64,000 bases of DNA from Jeotgalicoccus sp. (GCA_003513765.1 DONT01000004.1:1-64000), one strand, 5' to 3'. Shown: positions 25,028 to 34,002, counted from the first letter of the stretch. Program-made: numbers and translations. Notes: generated by a model not told the origin, from the sequence alone.

Positions 25028-25948
25028 CTAGAATGATATTTTTCCTTCGCGTTTGTATTTATTTACTACTGACTTACTCACTGCACCTCCGCTCAAATCT
25101 GAAATCAACCGGGGAGTGACTTCCCAACTGTCATTTAAAGTCCTTAGCTCATCAATTAAAATTTCTACAATTTTTAAAGTTTTGTATGTTGTTTTACAGG
25201 AACTGCAACAGTATAAAAAACGATTAACCCGCTCCAGCTCCGCAACCGAATCGCACCGATAACAAAAGGCGCCGGGGCGGAGCTCCATAAAGGAAACGTT
25301 CGCCGGCAGGTCGTACATGGATTTTGTCAAACGGCAGCTGTCAAGGTAGCCTGCGAGAGTACTTTGATCATAACGGTTGGAGACACAAATGCTGTTAAGC
25401 CGCCGGTGTGTATTGCTCGGCACGAGCAGGTTTTCTAAATTTGGCATGTTGTAAATAGTCTGCCGCGGATTTACAAAAACCAGGTGCGAGGTGATATCGT
25501 AATTAAATCCGCCGGACCGAAGCAGCAAGTCGAGTGAAGTCCTCTTACGTTTAACCTGCATACTCAAGTCCTTGTATTCCCGGCCGCCGGTGAAGTGCCA
25601 GGACTTCGCACCGTAGACTAAATCAAAGCCGAAGTTTTTCACTTCGAATGTATAAACACGATCACCGGCGACCAGCACGTTATCAATCTGTACTTCGCTC
25701 AAGCCGCCGGCCACTTTCATCGGGCCCCCACCAGAATCAAGTTTAAAACGAAAATCTTTCAAATGGTATACATCAAGCTCCCGCACAAACTCTCCGAGGA
25801 GTTTATCGAATTCGAGCTCTCCAGCGTAGCCGCGCTGCAATTTTACCCTTTCCTTTTCTTCGGTCTCACCGAGAATCGTACGTCTTTTCAAAATCTGTAA
25901 TTGTTTAAGTTTCATTGGAATTATGCGCATAGTATCAACATAGAACAT
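25028..25948 (-). CDS. NERD-domain protein with C-terminal zinc-ribbon-like Cys cluster
   Basis: 306 aa from the ATG at 25948, chosen because GGAGATA lies 8 bases upstream; the frame stays open to 25972. NERD domain at residues ~38-150: Glu44 (AGELEF), Asp89 (QIDN) and Glu102-Lys104 (FEVKN) give the PD-(D/E)XK-like nuclease core. Cys229, Cys232, Cys247/248 and Cys251 (CYRC ... CCSSC) look like a zinc ribbon. The end (~275-306) may be a helix-turn-helix. It could process or sense DNA/RNA, but the target is unknown. It is a lone gene on the minus strand with rather different codon use from eno. Confidence 0.8.
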   Translation of the reverse strand: MFYVDTMRIIPMKLKQLQILKRRTILGETEEKERVKLQRGYAGELEFDKLLGEFVRELDVYHLKDFRFKLDSGGGPMKVAGGLSEVQIDNVLVAGDRVYTFEVKNFGFDLVYGAKSWHFTGGREYKDLSMQVKRKRTSLDLLLRSGGFNYDITSHLVFVNPRQTIYNMPNLENLLVPSNTHRRLNSICVSNRYDQSTLAGYLDSCRLTKSMYDLPANVSFMELRPGAFCYRCDSVAELERVNRFLYCCSSCKTTYKTLKIVEILIDELRTLNDSWEVTPRLISDLSGGAVSKSVVNKYKREGKISF

Positions 25949-26128
25949 AAGTGAATTATCTCCAAAAGACAAAAATTCAAAAAATGGATTATAAAACGTG
26001 CAGTTCTGACAAAATCAATGATCAATCCCCAATGTAACAACTACATTACAAAACTGCTGTTTACATTGCACATACAGTAAATTTTTGGTACTATTTATAC
26101 TGTTAATATAAATCGGAGGGGTATCTTC

Positions 26129-26359
26129 ATGCAGACACTACTCATCGTTCTGTTAATCATCGTGTGTATATCGCTTATCGCTGTAGTGTTACTACAATCC
26201 GGGAAAAGTGCCGGCCTGTCAGGAGCAATCGGCGGTGGTGCTGAGCAAATGTTCGGTAAGCAAAAAGCGCGCGGAATGGATCTTGTTCTACATAGAGCAA
26301 CTGTAATTTTATCAATTCTATTCTTTATGATTATGCTGTTACTGACATACTTAGGTTAA
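26129..26359 (+). CDS. secG: Protein-export membrane protein SecG
   Basis: 76 aa with two transmembrane helices (about residues 3-20 and 53-73). The conserved cytosolic loop is LLQSGKSAGLSGAIGGG. SecG assists SecYE protein translocation. The ATG has CGGAGGGG upstream. A strong terminator follows, so it is transcribed alone, upstream of est-rnr-smpB, as in staphylococci. Confidence 0.95.
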   Translation: MQTLLIVLLIIVCISLIAVVLLQSGKSAGLSGAIGGGAEQMFGKQKARGMDLVLHRATVILSILFFMIMLLLTYLG

Positions 26360-26372
26360 TACGATAAATGGT

Positions 26373-26413
26373 GAGCCCGAATCCGATTAATACAGGATTC
26401 AGGCTCTTTTTTT
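26373..26413 (+). terminator. Terminator of secG
   Basis: GAGCC.GAATCC (26373-26384) pairs with GGATTC.GGCTC (26395-26406), followed by seven T. Confidence 0.9.
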
Positions 26414-26489
26414 ATGATTGGAACGATGATTCTTTAGTATCTCAGAAATTTAGCGTACAATAAAAGTAACACTATTTTGAGGTGACTTG

Positions 26490-27242
26490 ATGAATATTAA
26501 ATTACCTGAAAAATTTTACTTTAAAGAGCCGAGCGGTGATAATGCAGTTCTGCTGCTGCACGGTTTTACAGGCAACACGTCTGACGTGAGACAGCTTGGC
26601 CGCTATCTTCAGAAAAAGGGGATGACTTCTTACTCGATAAACTACGAAGGCCACGCGGAACATCCGAAGAAGATTACGGAGTCTTCACCGTTCGTCTGGT
26701 TTAAACAGGTAGTTGAAGCGTACGATTTTCTAAGAGCCGAGGGCTACAGTAATATTTTTGTAGCCGGTGTATCAATCGGCGGTGTGATGGCGCTGCGCCT
26801 TGCAGCAGAACGCGATGTTACGGGTCTCAGCACGATTTGCAGCCCGATGTATATGAAGGAAGCTTCGACATTGTACGAGCAGTTTATCTCGTACGCAGAA
26901 AAGTATTTGAAGATGTTTGAAAATAAAACACCCGATCAAATTAAAAATGAGACCGAAAATCTGGAGTTTACGGGGACTTTTGACGATATCAGCACGTTTA
27001 TAAATATGGTAAGAGGGAATTTAGAAGATGTTAACGTCCCGCTGTTTGTTGCACAGGCAACGCATGATAAAGTGATTAATCCAGACAGCGCAAATGTTAT
27101 TTATGACAGGGCCGGGACTGAAGAAAAAGAAATTAAATGGTACGATAAAGGCGGTCACGTACTGACTATAGATGAAAGCAAGGAAGAATTATTTGAAGAT
27201 ATATACAATTTTATTGAGCAGCACGAATTACAGCAAAAATAA
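26490..27242 (+). CDS. est: Carboxylesterase (alpha/beta hydrolase), Est family
   Basis: 250 aa, close to S. aureus and Geobacillus Est30-type esterases. The oxyanion segment LLLHGFTGN is near residue 21. The triad is Ser95 (GVSIGG), Asp193 (ATHDKV) and His223 (GGHVLT). It hydrolyses short-chain esters; the natural substrate is unknown. The ATG at 26490 lies 5 bases after GAGGTG, and the TTG at 26487 is an unlikely alternative. It is followed after 18 bases by rnr. Confidence 0.92.
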   Translation: MNIKLPEKFYFKEPSGDNAVLLLHGFTGNTSDVRQLGRYLQKKGMTSYSINYEGHAEHPKKITESSPFVWFKQVVEAYDFLRAEGYSNIFVAGVSIGGVMALRLAAERDVTGLSTICSPMYMKEASTLYEQFISYAEKYLKMFENKTPDQIKNETENLEFTGTFDDISTFINMVRGNLEDVNVPLFVAQATHDKVINPDSANVIYDRAGTEEKEIKWYDKGGHVLTIDESKEELFEDIYNFIEQHELQQK

Positions 27243-27260
27243 TAGATATGGAGGATTACA

Positions 27261-29564
27261 ATGAGAGACTTTAAAGAAGAAATATTAGCCATTGTAAATA
27301 GCAGTGACTACAAACCGATGACAATTGATGAGTTTAAAGAATCTTTTGGAGCGGATGACTCGGATGAATTCAAAGATATGGTGAAAACTTTAGTCTCTCT
27401 TGAAGAATCCGGTAAATTAGTCCGAACGAAGAAAGATAAATATATGAAGTCACCTGACTCAAACAAAGTGAAAGGTACTTTATCAATGCATAAACGCGGC
27501 TTTGGATTTTTACGTCCTGAGGAAGAAGAAATAGAGGATATTTTTATTCCGCCGACAGCAGTAAATGGTGCATTTGACGGTGACACAGTACTGGTTGAAG
27601 TTGAGAAGAGTACGCGCGGCGACAAAACAGAAGGTCACGTGGTCAGTATTCTTGAACGCGGTGTAACGAAATTCGTCGGGGAGTACAGCGCCAACAAGAA
27701 CTACGGTTTCGTTGTGCCCGACTCGAAGACATTTAAAACAGATGTATTTATTCCAAGAGATAATAATCTCGGTGCAATTGACGGACACAAAGTACTCGTT
27801 GAGATTACGAAGTTCCCGGAAAACGAAAACCAGGGCAATCCGGAAGGACACGTCGTTCAAATTCTGGGACATAAAAATGATCCTGGAGTAGATATTTTAT
27901 CAATTATATACCAGCACGGCATCGATATCGATTTCCCTGATGAAGTCCTGGAACAGGCTGAAGCAGTACCTGACGAGATTAATCAGGATGACACTAAAGG
28001 CAGAGTCGATTTAAGAGACGACTTTACGATTACAATTGACGGCGCGGATGCGAAAGACCTTGATGATGCTGTCAGCGTGAAGAAATTAGATAACGGCAAC
28101 TTTGAACTGACTGTCAGTATTGCTGACGTCAGTCATTATATTACGAAGAACTCAGCCATGGATGAAGAAGCGTATCACCGCGGCACGAGTGTCTATTTAG
28201 TTGACCGCGTAATCCCGATGATTCCGCACCGTTTATCAAACGGCATCTGTTCGTTAAACCCGCATGTCGACCGTCTGACGCTGAGCTGCCGCATGGAATT
28301 TACACCGGGCGGTAAAGCTGTCGATCACGAAATTTTTGAAAGTGTAATTAATTCAGATTACCGTATGACTTACGGCAACGTTAATTTAATGCTTGAAGAT
28401 AAAGATGAAGACGTCATCAATGAGTTTAAGGCAGTTTACGAGCCGCTCTTAGAAGCTGAAGCGCTTGCAGCAGCATTGCGCGCTAAACGCGAAAGCCGCG
28501 GCGCTATCGATTTTGATTTCGATGAAGCAGCAGTAGTTGTCGGTGAAGACGGCACACCTGAAGATATCGTTTTAAGAAACCGCGGTACTGGCGAGAAAAT
28601 GATTGAAGAATTTATGCTTGCTGCAAACGAAGCGGTCGCAGAACACTTCCACTGGATGGATGTACCGTTTATGTACCGTATTCACGAAGAGCCGAAAGAA
28701 GAGAAACTGAGTAAGTTTTTTGATTTCCTGACAGGTTTCGGTGTTGTAGTTAAAGGTAAGGGCAATCAGATTCACCCGCACGCCCTGCAGGAAATTATTG
28801 AAGAAGTTAAAGGCCGTCCGGAAGAAATGGTTATTTCCATGCTGATGCTGCGCTCGATGCAGCAGGCAAAATACTCTCCGGAGTCGCTCGGTCACTTTGG
28901 ACTGTCGACTGAGTTTTACACTCACTTTACGTCACCAATCCGCCGTTATCCCGACTTAATTGTTCACCGTTTAATACGTGAATATCTGTTTGACGGGAAA
29001 ACAGATGCGAAGACAATCCGCCGCAATAAGAGCGAACTGCCGGAAATTGCCAAGCATACTTCAGAAAGAGAGCGCCGCGCCCAGGATGCTGAGCGCGACA
29101 CTGATGATCTGAAGAAAGCGGAATTCATGCTGAAACATGTTGGCGAGACTTTCGAAGGTGTCGTAGCCGGAGTAATGAACTTCGGTATGTTCGTTGAACT
29201 GCCTAATACAATTGAAGGACTTGTTCACGTCAGCCATATGACTGATGATCATTACAATTTCAATGAACGTGCCATGGCAATGATTGGGGAGCGTACAGGT
29301 ACTCAGTTCCGCATCGGCGATAAAGTTGAAATAGAAGTGCTTGGTGTAAACCTTGAAGAACGCTTAATAGACTTTAAAGTTGTCGGCATGCCTGACAGAA
29401 AACGTCTGGAAAGAAGAAGCGCACCTGTTACCATTAAAGGTGATGCCAGAGATAACAAAAAAGAAAAAACACGCTCACGTGAAAAGAAAGGGAGCTTTAG
29501 TAAAGGCGGCAAGAAAAAACCTTTCTATAAATCTGTGGCGAAAAAAGGGAACGGAAAGAAGTAG
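27261..29564 (+). CDS. rnr: Ribonuclease R
   Basis: 767 aa 3'-5' exoribonuclease that degrades structured RNA and works with tmRNA-SmpB in ribosome rescue. The order is an N-terminal winged helix (~1-65), two cold-shock domains (~75-230), the RNB catalytic domain (~255-600, with DAKDLDDAVS) and an S1 domain (~640-720). A Lys/Arg-rich tail ends in KKGNGKK. The ATG has TGGAGG upstream. It sits directly before smpB and ssrA, the classic arrangement. Confidence 0.97.
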   Translation: MRDFKEEILAIVNSSDYKPMTIDEFKESFGADDSDEFKDMVKTLVSLEESGKLVRTKKDKYMKSPDSNKVKGTLSMHKRGFGFLRPEEEEIEDIFIPPTAVNGAFDGDTVLVEVEKSTRGDKTEGHVVSILERGVTKFVGEYSANKNYGFVVPDSKTFKTDVFIPRDNNLGAIDGHKVLVEITKFPENENQGNPEGHVVQILGHKNDPGVDILSIIYQHGIDIDFPDEVLEQAEAVPDEINQDDTKGRVDLRDDFTITIDGADAKDLDDAVSVKKLDNGNFELTVSIADVSHYITKNSAMDEEAYHRGTSVYLVDRVIPMIPHRLSNGICSLNPHVDRLTLSCRMEFTPGGKAVDHEIFESVINSDYRMTYGNVNLMLEDKDEDVINEFKAVYEPLLEAEALAAALRAKRESRGAIDFDFDEAAVVVGEDGTPEDIVLRNRGTGEKMIEEFMLAANEAVAEHFHWMDVPFMYRIHEEPKEEKLSKFFDFLTGFGVVVKGKGNQIHPHALQEIIEEVKGRPEEMVISMLMLRSMQQAKYSPESLGHFGLSTEFYTHFTSPIRRYPDLIVHRLIREYLFDGKTDAKTIRRNKSELPEIAKHTSERERRAQDAERDTDDLKKAEFMLKHVGETFEGVVAGVMNFGMFVELPNTIEGLVHVSHMTDDHYNFNERAMAMIGERTGTQFRIGDKVEIEVLGVNLEERLIDFKVVGMPDRKRLERRSAPVTIKGDARDNKKEKTRSREKKGSFSKGGKKKPFYKSVAKKGNGKK

Positions 29565-29570
29565 AGGCTT

Positions 29571-30041
29571 ATGAGTAAACACAACCAGAAGACTAAGCCG
29601 CTGGCACAAAACCGCAAAGCGAGTCATGATTACTCGATCGATGACACGATTGAAGCGGGCATTGTGCTGAGCGGTACAGAAATTAAATCAATACGACGGG
29701 GCTCAGCGAACTTAAAAGACTCGTATGCGCGTGTTTATCAGAATGAAATGTATGCCTACAACATGCACATTGCACCGTACGAAGAGGGCAACCGTTTTAA
29801 TCACGAACCCTTGCGCACACGCAAGCTGCTCCTGCACCGTAAGGAAATTAATAAACTCAGAGGGCATCTTGATGCCCCGGGTAATGCGATTATTCCGCTG
29901 AAACTGTATATAAAGAACGGCATGTGCAAAGTGCTGTTAGGAGTTGCAACTGGTAAGAAAAAATACGATAAACGCGAAGATCTGAAGAAGAAACAAATGA
30001 AACGCGAAATTGACCGTGCAATGAAAGAGCAGTTCCGTTAA
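29571..30041 (+). CDS. smpB: SsrA-binding protein
   Basis: 156 aa. SmpB binds the tRNA-like part of tmRNA and carries it to stalled ribosomes. Conserved blocks are LSGTEIKSIRRGSANLKDSYA near residue 33 and the Lys-rich C-terminal tail (KKKYDKREDLKKKQMKREIDR) that enters the mRNA channel. It starts 6 bases after rnr, and the tmRNA gene follows with its own promoter. Confidence 0.97.
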   Translation: MSKHNQKTKPLAQNRKASHDYSIDDTIEAGIVLSGTEIKSIRRGSANLKDSYARVYQNEMYAYNMHIAPYEEGNRFNHEPLRTRKLLLHRKEINKLRGHLDAPGNAIIPLKLYIKNGMCKVLLGVATGKKKYDKREDLKKKQMKREIDRAMKEQFR

Positions 30042-30042
30042 T

Positions 30043-30071
30043 TTGTCAATGGGTTTTTATCGTGTTATAAT
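30043..30071 (+). promoter_or_regulatory. Strong sigma-A promoter of the tmRNA gene
   Basis: TTGTCA (30043-30048), 17 bases, TATAAT (30066-30071). It begins right after the smpB stop. A small hairpin CGACG/CGTCG (30082-30096) lies in the 5' leader that is trimmed from the precursor. Confidence 0.85.
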
Positions 30072-30111
30072 ATTAAGTACTCGACGAAATACGTCGGTAT
30101 TTAATTAATCC

Positions 30112-30469
30112 GGGGACGTTCCGGATTCGACAGGGGCTATTCGGGCATTTTAAGCGTGTCGGAGGTTTCGGCTTCGTCATCAACGATACTCAGTTATAAT
30201 AACTGGCAAACAAAACAATTTCGCAGTAGCTGCCTAAGAGCGCTCTGCATCATCCCATGAGCTTTCCTATGGCCCGTGACGATGATCCAATTGAAATAGG
30301 ATACGCTTTTTAATCTGCGGTCGGAAGATTGAGAGAAGAGATTAATCGGACTAGCATGGAATGAGGTTCGTTCATTACCATCATCCATGTGAAACTCAAT
30401 AATGGACTACACACGTAGAAAGAAATGTTGCGAGGTCTCTGGACGCGGGTTCAACTCCCGCCGTCTCCA
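30112..30469 (+). ncRNA. ssrA: Transfer-messenger RNA
   Basis: The tRNA-like ends pair, GGGGACG (30112-30118) with CGTCTCC (30462-30468). The T-arm GCGGGTTCAACTCCCGC is intact and no CCA is encoded. The reading frame resumes at GGC (30205) and reads GKQNNFAVAA before TAA at 30235. The S. aureus tag is GKSNNNFAVAA, so this one is a residue shorter with Gln for Ser-Asn. The C-terminal AA recognised by ClpXP is kept. Confidence 0.96.
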
Positions 30470-30475
30470 TACTAA

Positions 30476-30508
30476 GACTCAATCCCTTAATGGATTGGGT
30501 CTTTTTTT
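30476..30508 (+). terminator. Terminator of ssrA
   Basis: GACTCAATCC (30476-30485) pairs with GGATTGGGTC (30492-30501), followed by seven T. Confidence 0.93.
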
Positions 30509-30625
30509 GCGTTAAATGAGAATTTTATCCGGGTAATTTAATTAACCTTTAATCATTCTTCTGCTGATTCATAACTTTTCCTGTGTAATTTATGTATTAA
30601 CACATCAGAGAAAGGGAGATTTATT

Positions 30626-31813
30626 ATGAAAATAGTAGTTATCCCGTCAGGGTTTAAAGAATGTTTAAGTTCAGAAGAGGTAGGGCGTTCAATTGAAAAG
30701 GGGATTAACCGTGTGAGCAGCGAACACGATGTAACTGTGATTCCAATGGCTGACGGCGGTGAAGGTTTTGTTGAAACAATCGTTAAATTAAAAGAGGGGA
30801 AAATTATTAATACGGAGGTGACAGGGCCGCTCGGTAAACAAATAGATTCGTTTTTCGGTATTTTCCACGAAAATGGAGTAAAGACAGCAGTTATTGAAAT
30901 GGCTGCGGTTGCAGGGCTCCGCCACGTACCGCATAATCAGAGAAATCCTTTATACACGACGACGTACGGTGTGGGTGAAACGATTATAGAAGCAGTGAAT
31001 CATAACGCTGAGAGAATTTTAATCGGCTGCGGCGACTCAGGTACTTCGGACGGCGGTACGGGAATGGCGCAGGCTGTCGGTGTTAAGTTTTACGATAATA
31101 ATAATGAACTGTTAAATATTACAGGCGGCGCGGATATCGGAAAAATTCACCGTGTCGATATGTCGGAAATCGATCCGCGTGTGCTGAATGTGAATATAGA
31201 TGTTGCAGTCAACTGGAAAAATGTACTCTGCGGCGAGCGCGGGGTAGCGAAAATATTCGGTCCGCAAAAAGGTGCATCAAAAGAAGATGTTCAGCTTTTG
31301 TCGGATAACTTCGATCATCTGGCGCAGCTGATTCAAGAGCTGACTGGCAATGACTTATCATTTGTAAACGGCGGCGGTGCTTCAGGCGGGCTTGGTGCCG
31401 GACTTGCAGGATTCACGGGAGCAGAACTTCACCCGAGATTTGATATTATCCGCAAGTATATCGAGATTTCTGATGCGATTGAGCATGCGGATATTGTGAT
31501 TACTGCCGAAGGCTGTATTGATTATCAGACACCAAACGATAAAATACCGTCGGAAGTGGCACGTATCGCTAAACAGTACAATAAACCTGTTGTCGCTTTT
31601 GCCGGAACAATCGGTAAAAAAGCGAGTTTGAACTACGACAGCGGCATCGATGCATATGCAAGTATTATTCCGAAACCGGCAACGCTTGAAAAGTCCATGA
31701 CAGATGCGGCGAAATGGCTTGAAAAATGCACAGAAAATACAATCAGAAAAATTATGATCGGAACACAGGTTGCACAGAATCTTAAAAAATCATTGGAGCA
31801 GTCTGTTAAATGA
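30626..31813 (+). CDS. glxK: Glycerate kinase (GlxK/GarK type)
   Basis: 395 aa, glycerate kinase family 1. It phosphorylates D-glycerate to phosphoglycerate, feeding lower glycolysis. Family blocks are seen: VIPSGFKECLSSEEV at the N-terminus, MADGGEGF near residue 46, the GCGDSGTSDGGTG loop near residue 140 and the GGGASGGLGAGLAGF loop near residue 250. The ATG has AAAGGGAG upstream. It overlaps the transporter gene by 4 bases, suggesting a substrate uptake-and-kinase operon. Confidence 0.92.
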   Translation: MKIVVIPSGFKECLSSEEVGRSIEKGINRVSSEHDVTVIPMADGGEGFVETIVKLKEGKIINTEVTGPLGKQIDSFFGIFHENGVKTAVIEMAAVAGLRHVPHNQRNPLYTTTYGVGETIIEAVNHNAERILIGCGDSGTSDGGTGMAQAVGVKFYDNNNELLNITGGADIGKIHRVDMSEIDPRVLNVNIDVAVNWKNVLCGERGVAKIFGPQKGASKEDVQLLSDNFDHLAQLIQELTGNDLSFVNGGGASGGLGAGLAGFTGAELHPRFDIIRKYIEISDAIEHADIVITAEGCIDYQTPNDKIPSEVARIAKQYNKPVVAFAGTIGKKASLNYDSGIDAYASIIPKPATLEKSMTDAAKWLEKCTENTIRKIMIGTQVAQNLKKSLEQSVK

Positions 31814-33180
31814 CACGGACGCATAAAACACTGTGCATTGTATTTTTAATTATTACTGTGCTGATCATTCTGTCCCCGGAATTGGATTACCTGGGTTCCT
31901 TAAGTTTCATTATTTTTATCTTTGCACTTGGCATGTTTATATTTTCAACGCTTCCGTCAGGACTGGTTGCCTGGATCACGCTGTGTGCCGGGGTGCTGCT
32001 CGGACTGCCTGAAGAGATTATATTTGAATCATTTAATATCGATATTGTCTGGCTGATGATTGGGGCGTTTATTATTGCTGAAGTACTGGTTAAAAGCGGC
32101 CTGCTGGACAGGCTGACACGCTGGATTGAAATGAACTGTTATACGAAAGGGCGGGTAACATTTTTTACATTCCTGCTGATTCAGGTGCTGTCGGTTGCTG
32201 TACCGTCGACGTCGGGAAGAGCATCGGCAATGCTGCCTGTCTACAATATTCTAAGTGAGAGATTTCATAATCATAAGAAGTTTTTCGGTATGGGAATTCC
32301 TGTTCTTATTTTGATGGGTGCAAATACGACGCTGCTGGGTGCAGGAAGTCATATTATCGGTATCGGTATACTGAGTACCCAGACAGGTGAATCGATTTCG
32401 TATATGGAATTTCTGATTTATGCATTGCCGTTCGGACTCATTATCGGACTGCTGACACTTCTTATATTAAGAGTAATGTACTTTAAAGATTTCAATTATG
32501 ACTTTGAAGCTGCAGTGGAACACGATAAAATACCTTTTTCCACAAGAGAGAAATACGCACTGGTGCTGGCTGGTATTACAATACTGCTGTGGCTGACAGA
32601 ACCGTTGCACGGTTTGGATATTGCATTCGTCACAATAATGATGAGTTTAATTATGATGCTGCCGGGACTGAAGTTAATCAGCTGGAAAGAAGGACTGGCG
32701 GGTGTGTCATGGAGATTAATCTTTTTCGTAGCAGGCGCAGCGGCACTTGGAAAGCTGCTTGTAGATTACGGCGTAACTGATTACTTCCAGCATATCTTAA
32801 TGTCTGTATTCAGCGGAATGAATTTCACTTCGGAACTGCCGATTTTAATTATTATTATATTAATCAGTGTGCTGTCGCACCTTCTGATTACGAGTCATAC
32901 GACGAGAGCAGTAGTGTTGATACCGGTGTTTATCATCATGGCCGAGTCATTTAATTTAAACACGGAAGCGGCAGTTTTTATCGCGCTCCTTGGAATTAAT
33001 TTCTGCGTAATGCTGCCGGTCAGTTCCAAAGCACTGCTGATTTTTTACGAAAGTGAAAATCGACCGTTTGAGACTAAAGATTTGCTGAGAGCAGGAATGC
33101 TGCTCATGCCGGTATATACAGTAATAATGATATTAACGTATTACTTTTACTGGCAGCATATCGGACTTTCATTAGTATAG
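31810..33180 (+). CDS. DASS/SLC13-family anion transporter
   Basis: 456 aa with about 11-12 transmembrane segments and the DASS motifs PSTSGRASAMLPVY (~130) and SHTTRAVVLIPV (~362). Family members take up dicarboxylates, citrate or sulfate with Na+. Overlap with glxK suggests that glycerate or a related hydroxy-acid is the substrate, which is inference only. No terminator is clear before csbD, but csbD has its own stress promoter. Confidence 0.82.
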   Translation: MTRTHKTLCIVFLIITVLIILSPELDYLGSLSFIIFIFALGMFIFSTLPSGLVAWITLCAGVLLGLPEEIIFESFNIDIVWLMIGAFIIAEVLVKSGLLDRLTRWIEMNCYTKGRVTFFTFLLIQVLSVAVPSTSGRASAMLPVYNILSERFHNHKKFFGMGIPVLILMGANTTLLGAGSHIIGIGILSTQTGESISYMEFLIYALPFGLIIGLLTLLILRVMYFKDFNYDFEAAVEHDKIPFSTREKYALVLAGITILLWLTEPLHGLDIAFVTIMMSLIMMLPGLKLISWKEGLAGVSWRLIFFVAGAAALGKLLVDYGVTDYFQHILMSVFSGMNFTSELPILIIIILISVLSHLLITSHTTRAVVLIPVFIIMAESFNLNTEAAVFIALLGINFCVMLPVSSKALLIFYESENRPFETKDLLRAGMLLMPVYTVIMILTYYFYWQHIGLSLV

Positions 33181-33193
33181 TTTTTATATTTAT

Positions 33194-33218
33194 GTTTAAG
33201 ATCCTTATGAATGGGAAT
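33194..33218 (+). promoter_or_regulatory. Candidate sigma-B promoter of csbD
   Basis: GTTTAA (33194-33199), 13 bases, GGGAAT (33213-33218). The sigma-B consensus is GTTTAA-N12/15-GGGTAT, so only one base differs. csbD is a known sigma-B gene in Bacillus and staphylococci. Confidence 0.7.
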
Positions 33219-33269
33219 ATATTAACTGTACAAAAAAATACGATTTAATTAATTAAGGAGTGTTTTTAA

Positions 33270-33467
33270 ATGGCGGAAAAAGACAGTAAACTTGAACAGT
33301 TAAAAGGTAATGCTAAAGAAACAATCGGCAATGCTACTGGAGACAAAAAGACTGAAAAAGAAGGCAAGCATGAAAAAGCTGCCGGTAAAGCGAAAGAATA
33401 TGTAGAAAAAGGCAGCGACAAAGCTAACGAATCTATCGATAATTTATCAGATAAGTTTAAGAAATAA
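33270..33467 (+). CDS. csbD: CsbD-family general stress protein
   Basis: 65 aa, highly charged Lys/Glu/Gly-rich, with the CsbD pattern KLEQLKGNAKETIGNATGD. CsbD proteins are small abundant sigma-B-dependent stress proteins of unknown function. The ATG follows AAGGAGTG. It is monocistronic, with its own candidate sigma-B promoter and a terminator. Confidence 0.9.
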   Translation: MAEKDSKLEQLKGNAKETIGNATGDKKTEKEGKHEKAAGKAKEYVEKGSDKANESIDNLSDKFKK

Positions 33468-33481
33468 TATTCATCAGAGAT

Positions 33482-33510
33482 GGAGCTGTATTTAATACGG
33501 CTTCATTTTT
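33482..33510 (+). terminator. Terminator of csbD
   Basis: GGAGCTGTAT (33482-33491) pairs with ATACGGCTTC (33495-33504) through two G-T pairs, followed by a T-rich tail. Confidence 0.7.
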
Positions 33511-33591
33511 GTGATTAAATCTTATGAATGGATATATTTTTATCCTGAGAGTAAGATGGAATTGTTACTAAAATATTAGGAGGCAGTTATA

Positions 33592-34002
33592 ATGGCAGTT
33601 AAATATGAAATCAATGCAGTAAACACAGGCGGCCGTAAAGGTCATGTTACAACAGGAGACAAAGCAATCGATTCACCGGTAATTCCGCCGGACCAGAGCG
33701 GGGAAGGCGTTAACCCGGAACAGTTATTTGCTGCAGGCTATGCATCATGTTTCAACGGCGCATTCGACTTAATGATTAAAAAAGGCGGCGTCCGTGACGC
33801 AGAACCGGAAGTTGATTTAACAGTACGTCTTGAAGAAGACGGCGAAGGTGTTAAATTGGGTGTCGACATTAAAGCTAAAGTTAAAAACATGTCTCAGGAA
33901 GACGCTGAAAAATATTTAGAACAGGCACACGACTTCTGCCCGTACTCTAAAGCAACGCGCGGAAACATCGATGTGGATTTATCAGTAGAAGTAGTAGAAT
34001 AA
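33592..34002 (+). CDS. ohr: Organic hydroperoxide resistance protein (Ohr/OsmC)
   Basis: 136 aa thiol peroxidase. The catalytic Cys53 (YASCFNGAF) and resolving Cys116 (HDFCPYSKAT) are both present, and Ohr rather than OsmC spacing fits. It detoxifies organic hydroperoxides using lipoyl or other dithiols. The ATG has AGGAGGC upstream. No adjacent ohrR is seen. The upstream region resembles the csbD promoter (TTAAA..CTTATGAATGGATAT near 33515-33533), so stress control is possible. Confidence 0.92.
   Translation: MAVKYEINAVNTGGRKGHVTTGDKAIDSPVIPPDQSGEGVNPEQLFAAGYASCFNGAFDLMIKKGGVRDAEPEVDLTVRLEEDGEGVKLGVDIKAKVKNMSQEDAEKYLEQAHDFCPYSKATRGNIDVDLSVEVVE

Noticed and set aside
24816..25031. A 71-codon frame encoding a repeated 17-residue peptide
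   Set aside because: It begins with TTG inside the eno terminator, has no ribosome site, and its openness follows from the 51-base (17-codon) repeat period. Kept as a repeat, not a gene.
26033..26050. Inverted repeat TGTAA-N8-TTACA upstream of secG as an operator
   Set aside because: Short, AT-rich and not placed on a convincing promoter; such pairs are expected by chance.
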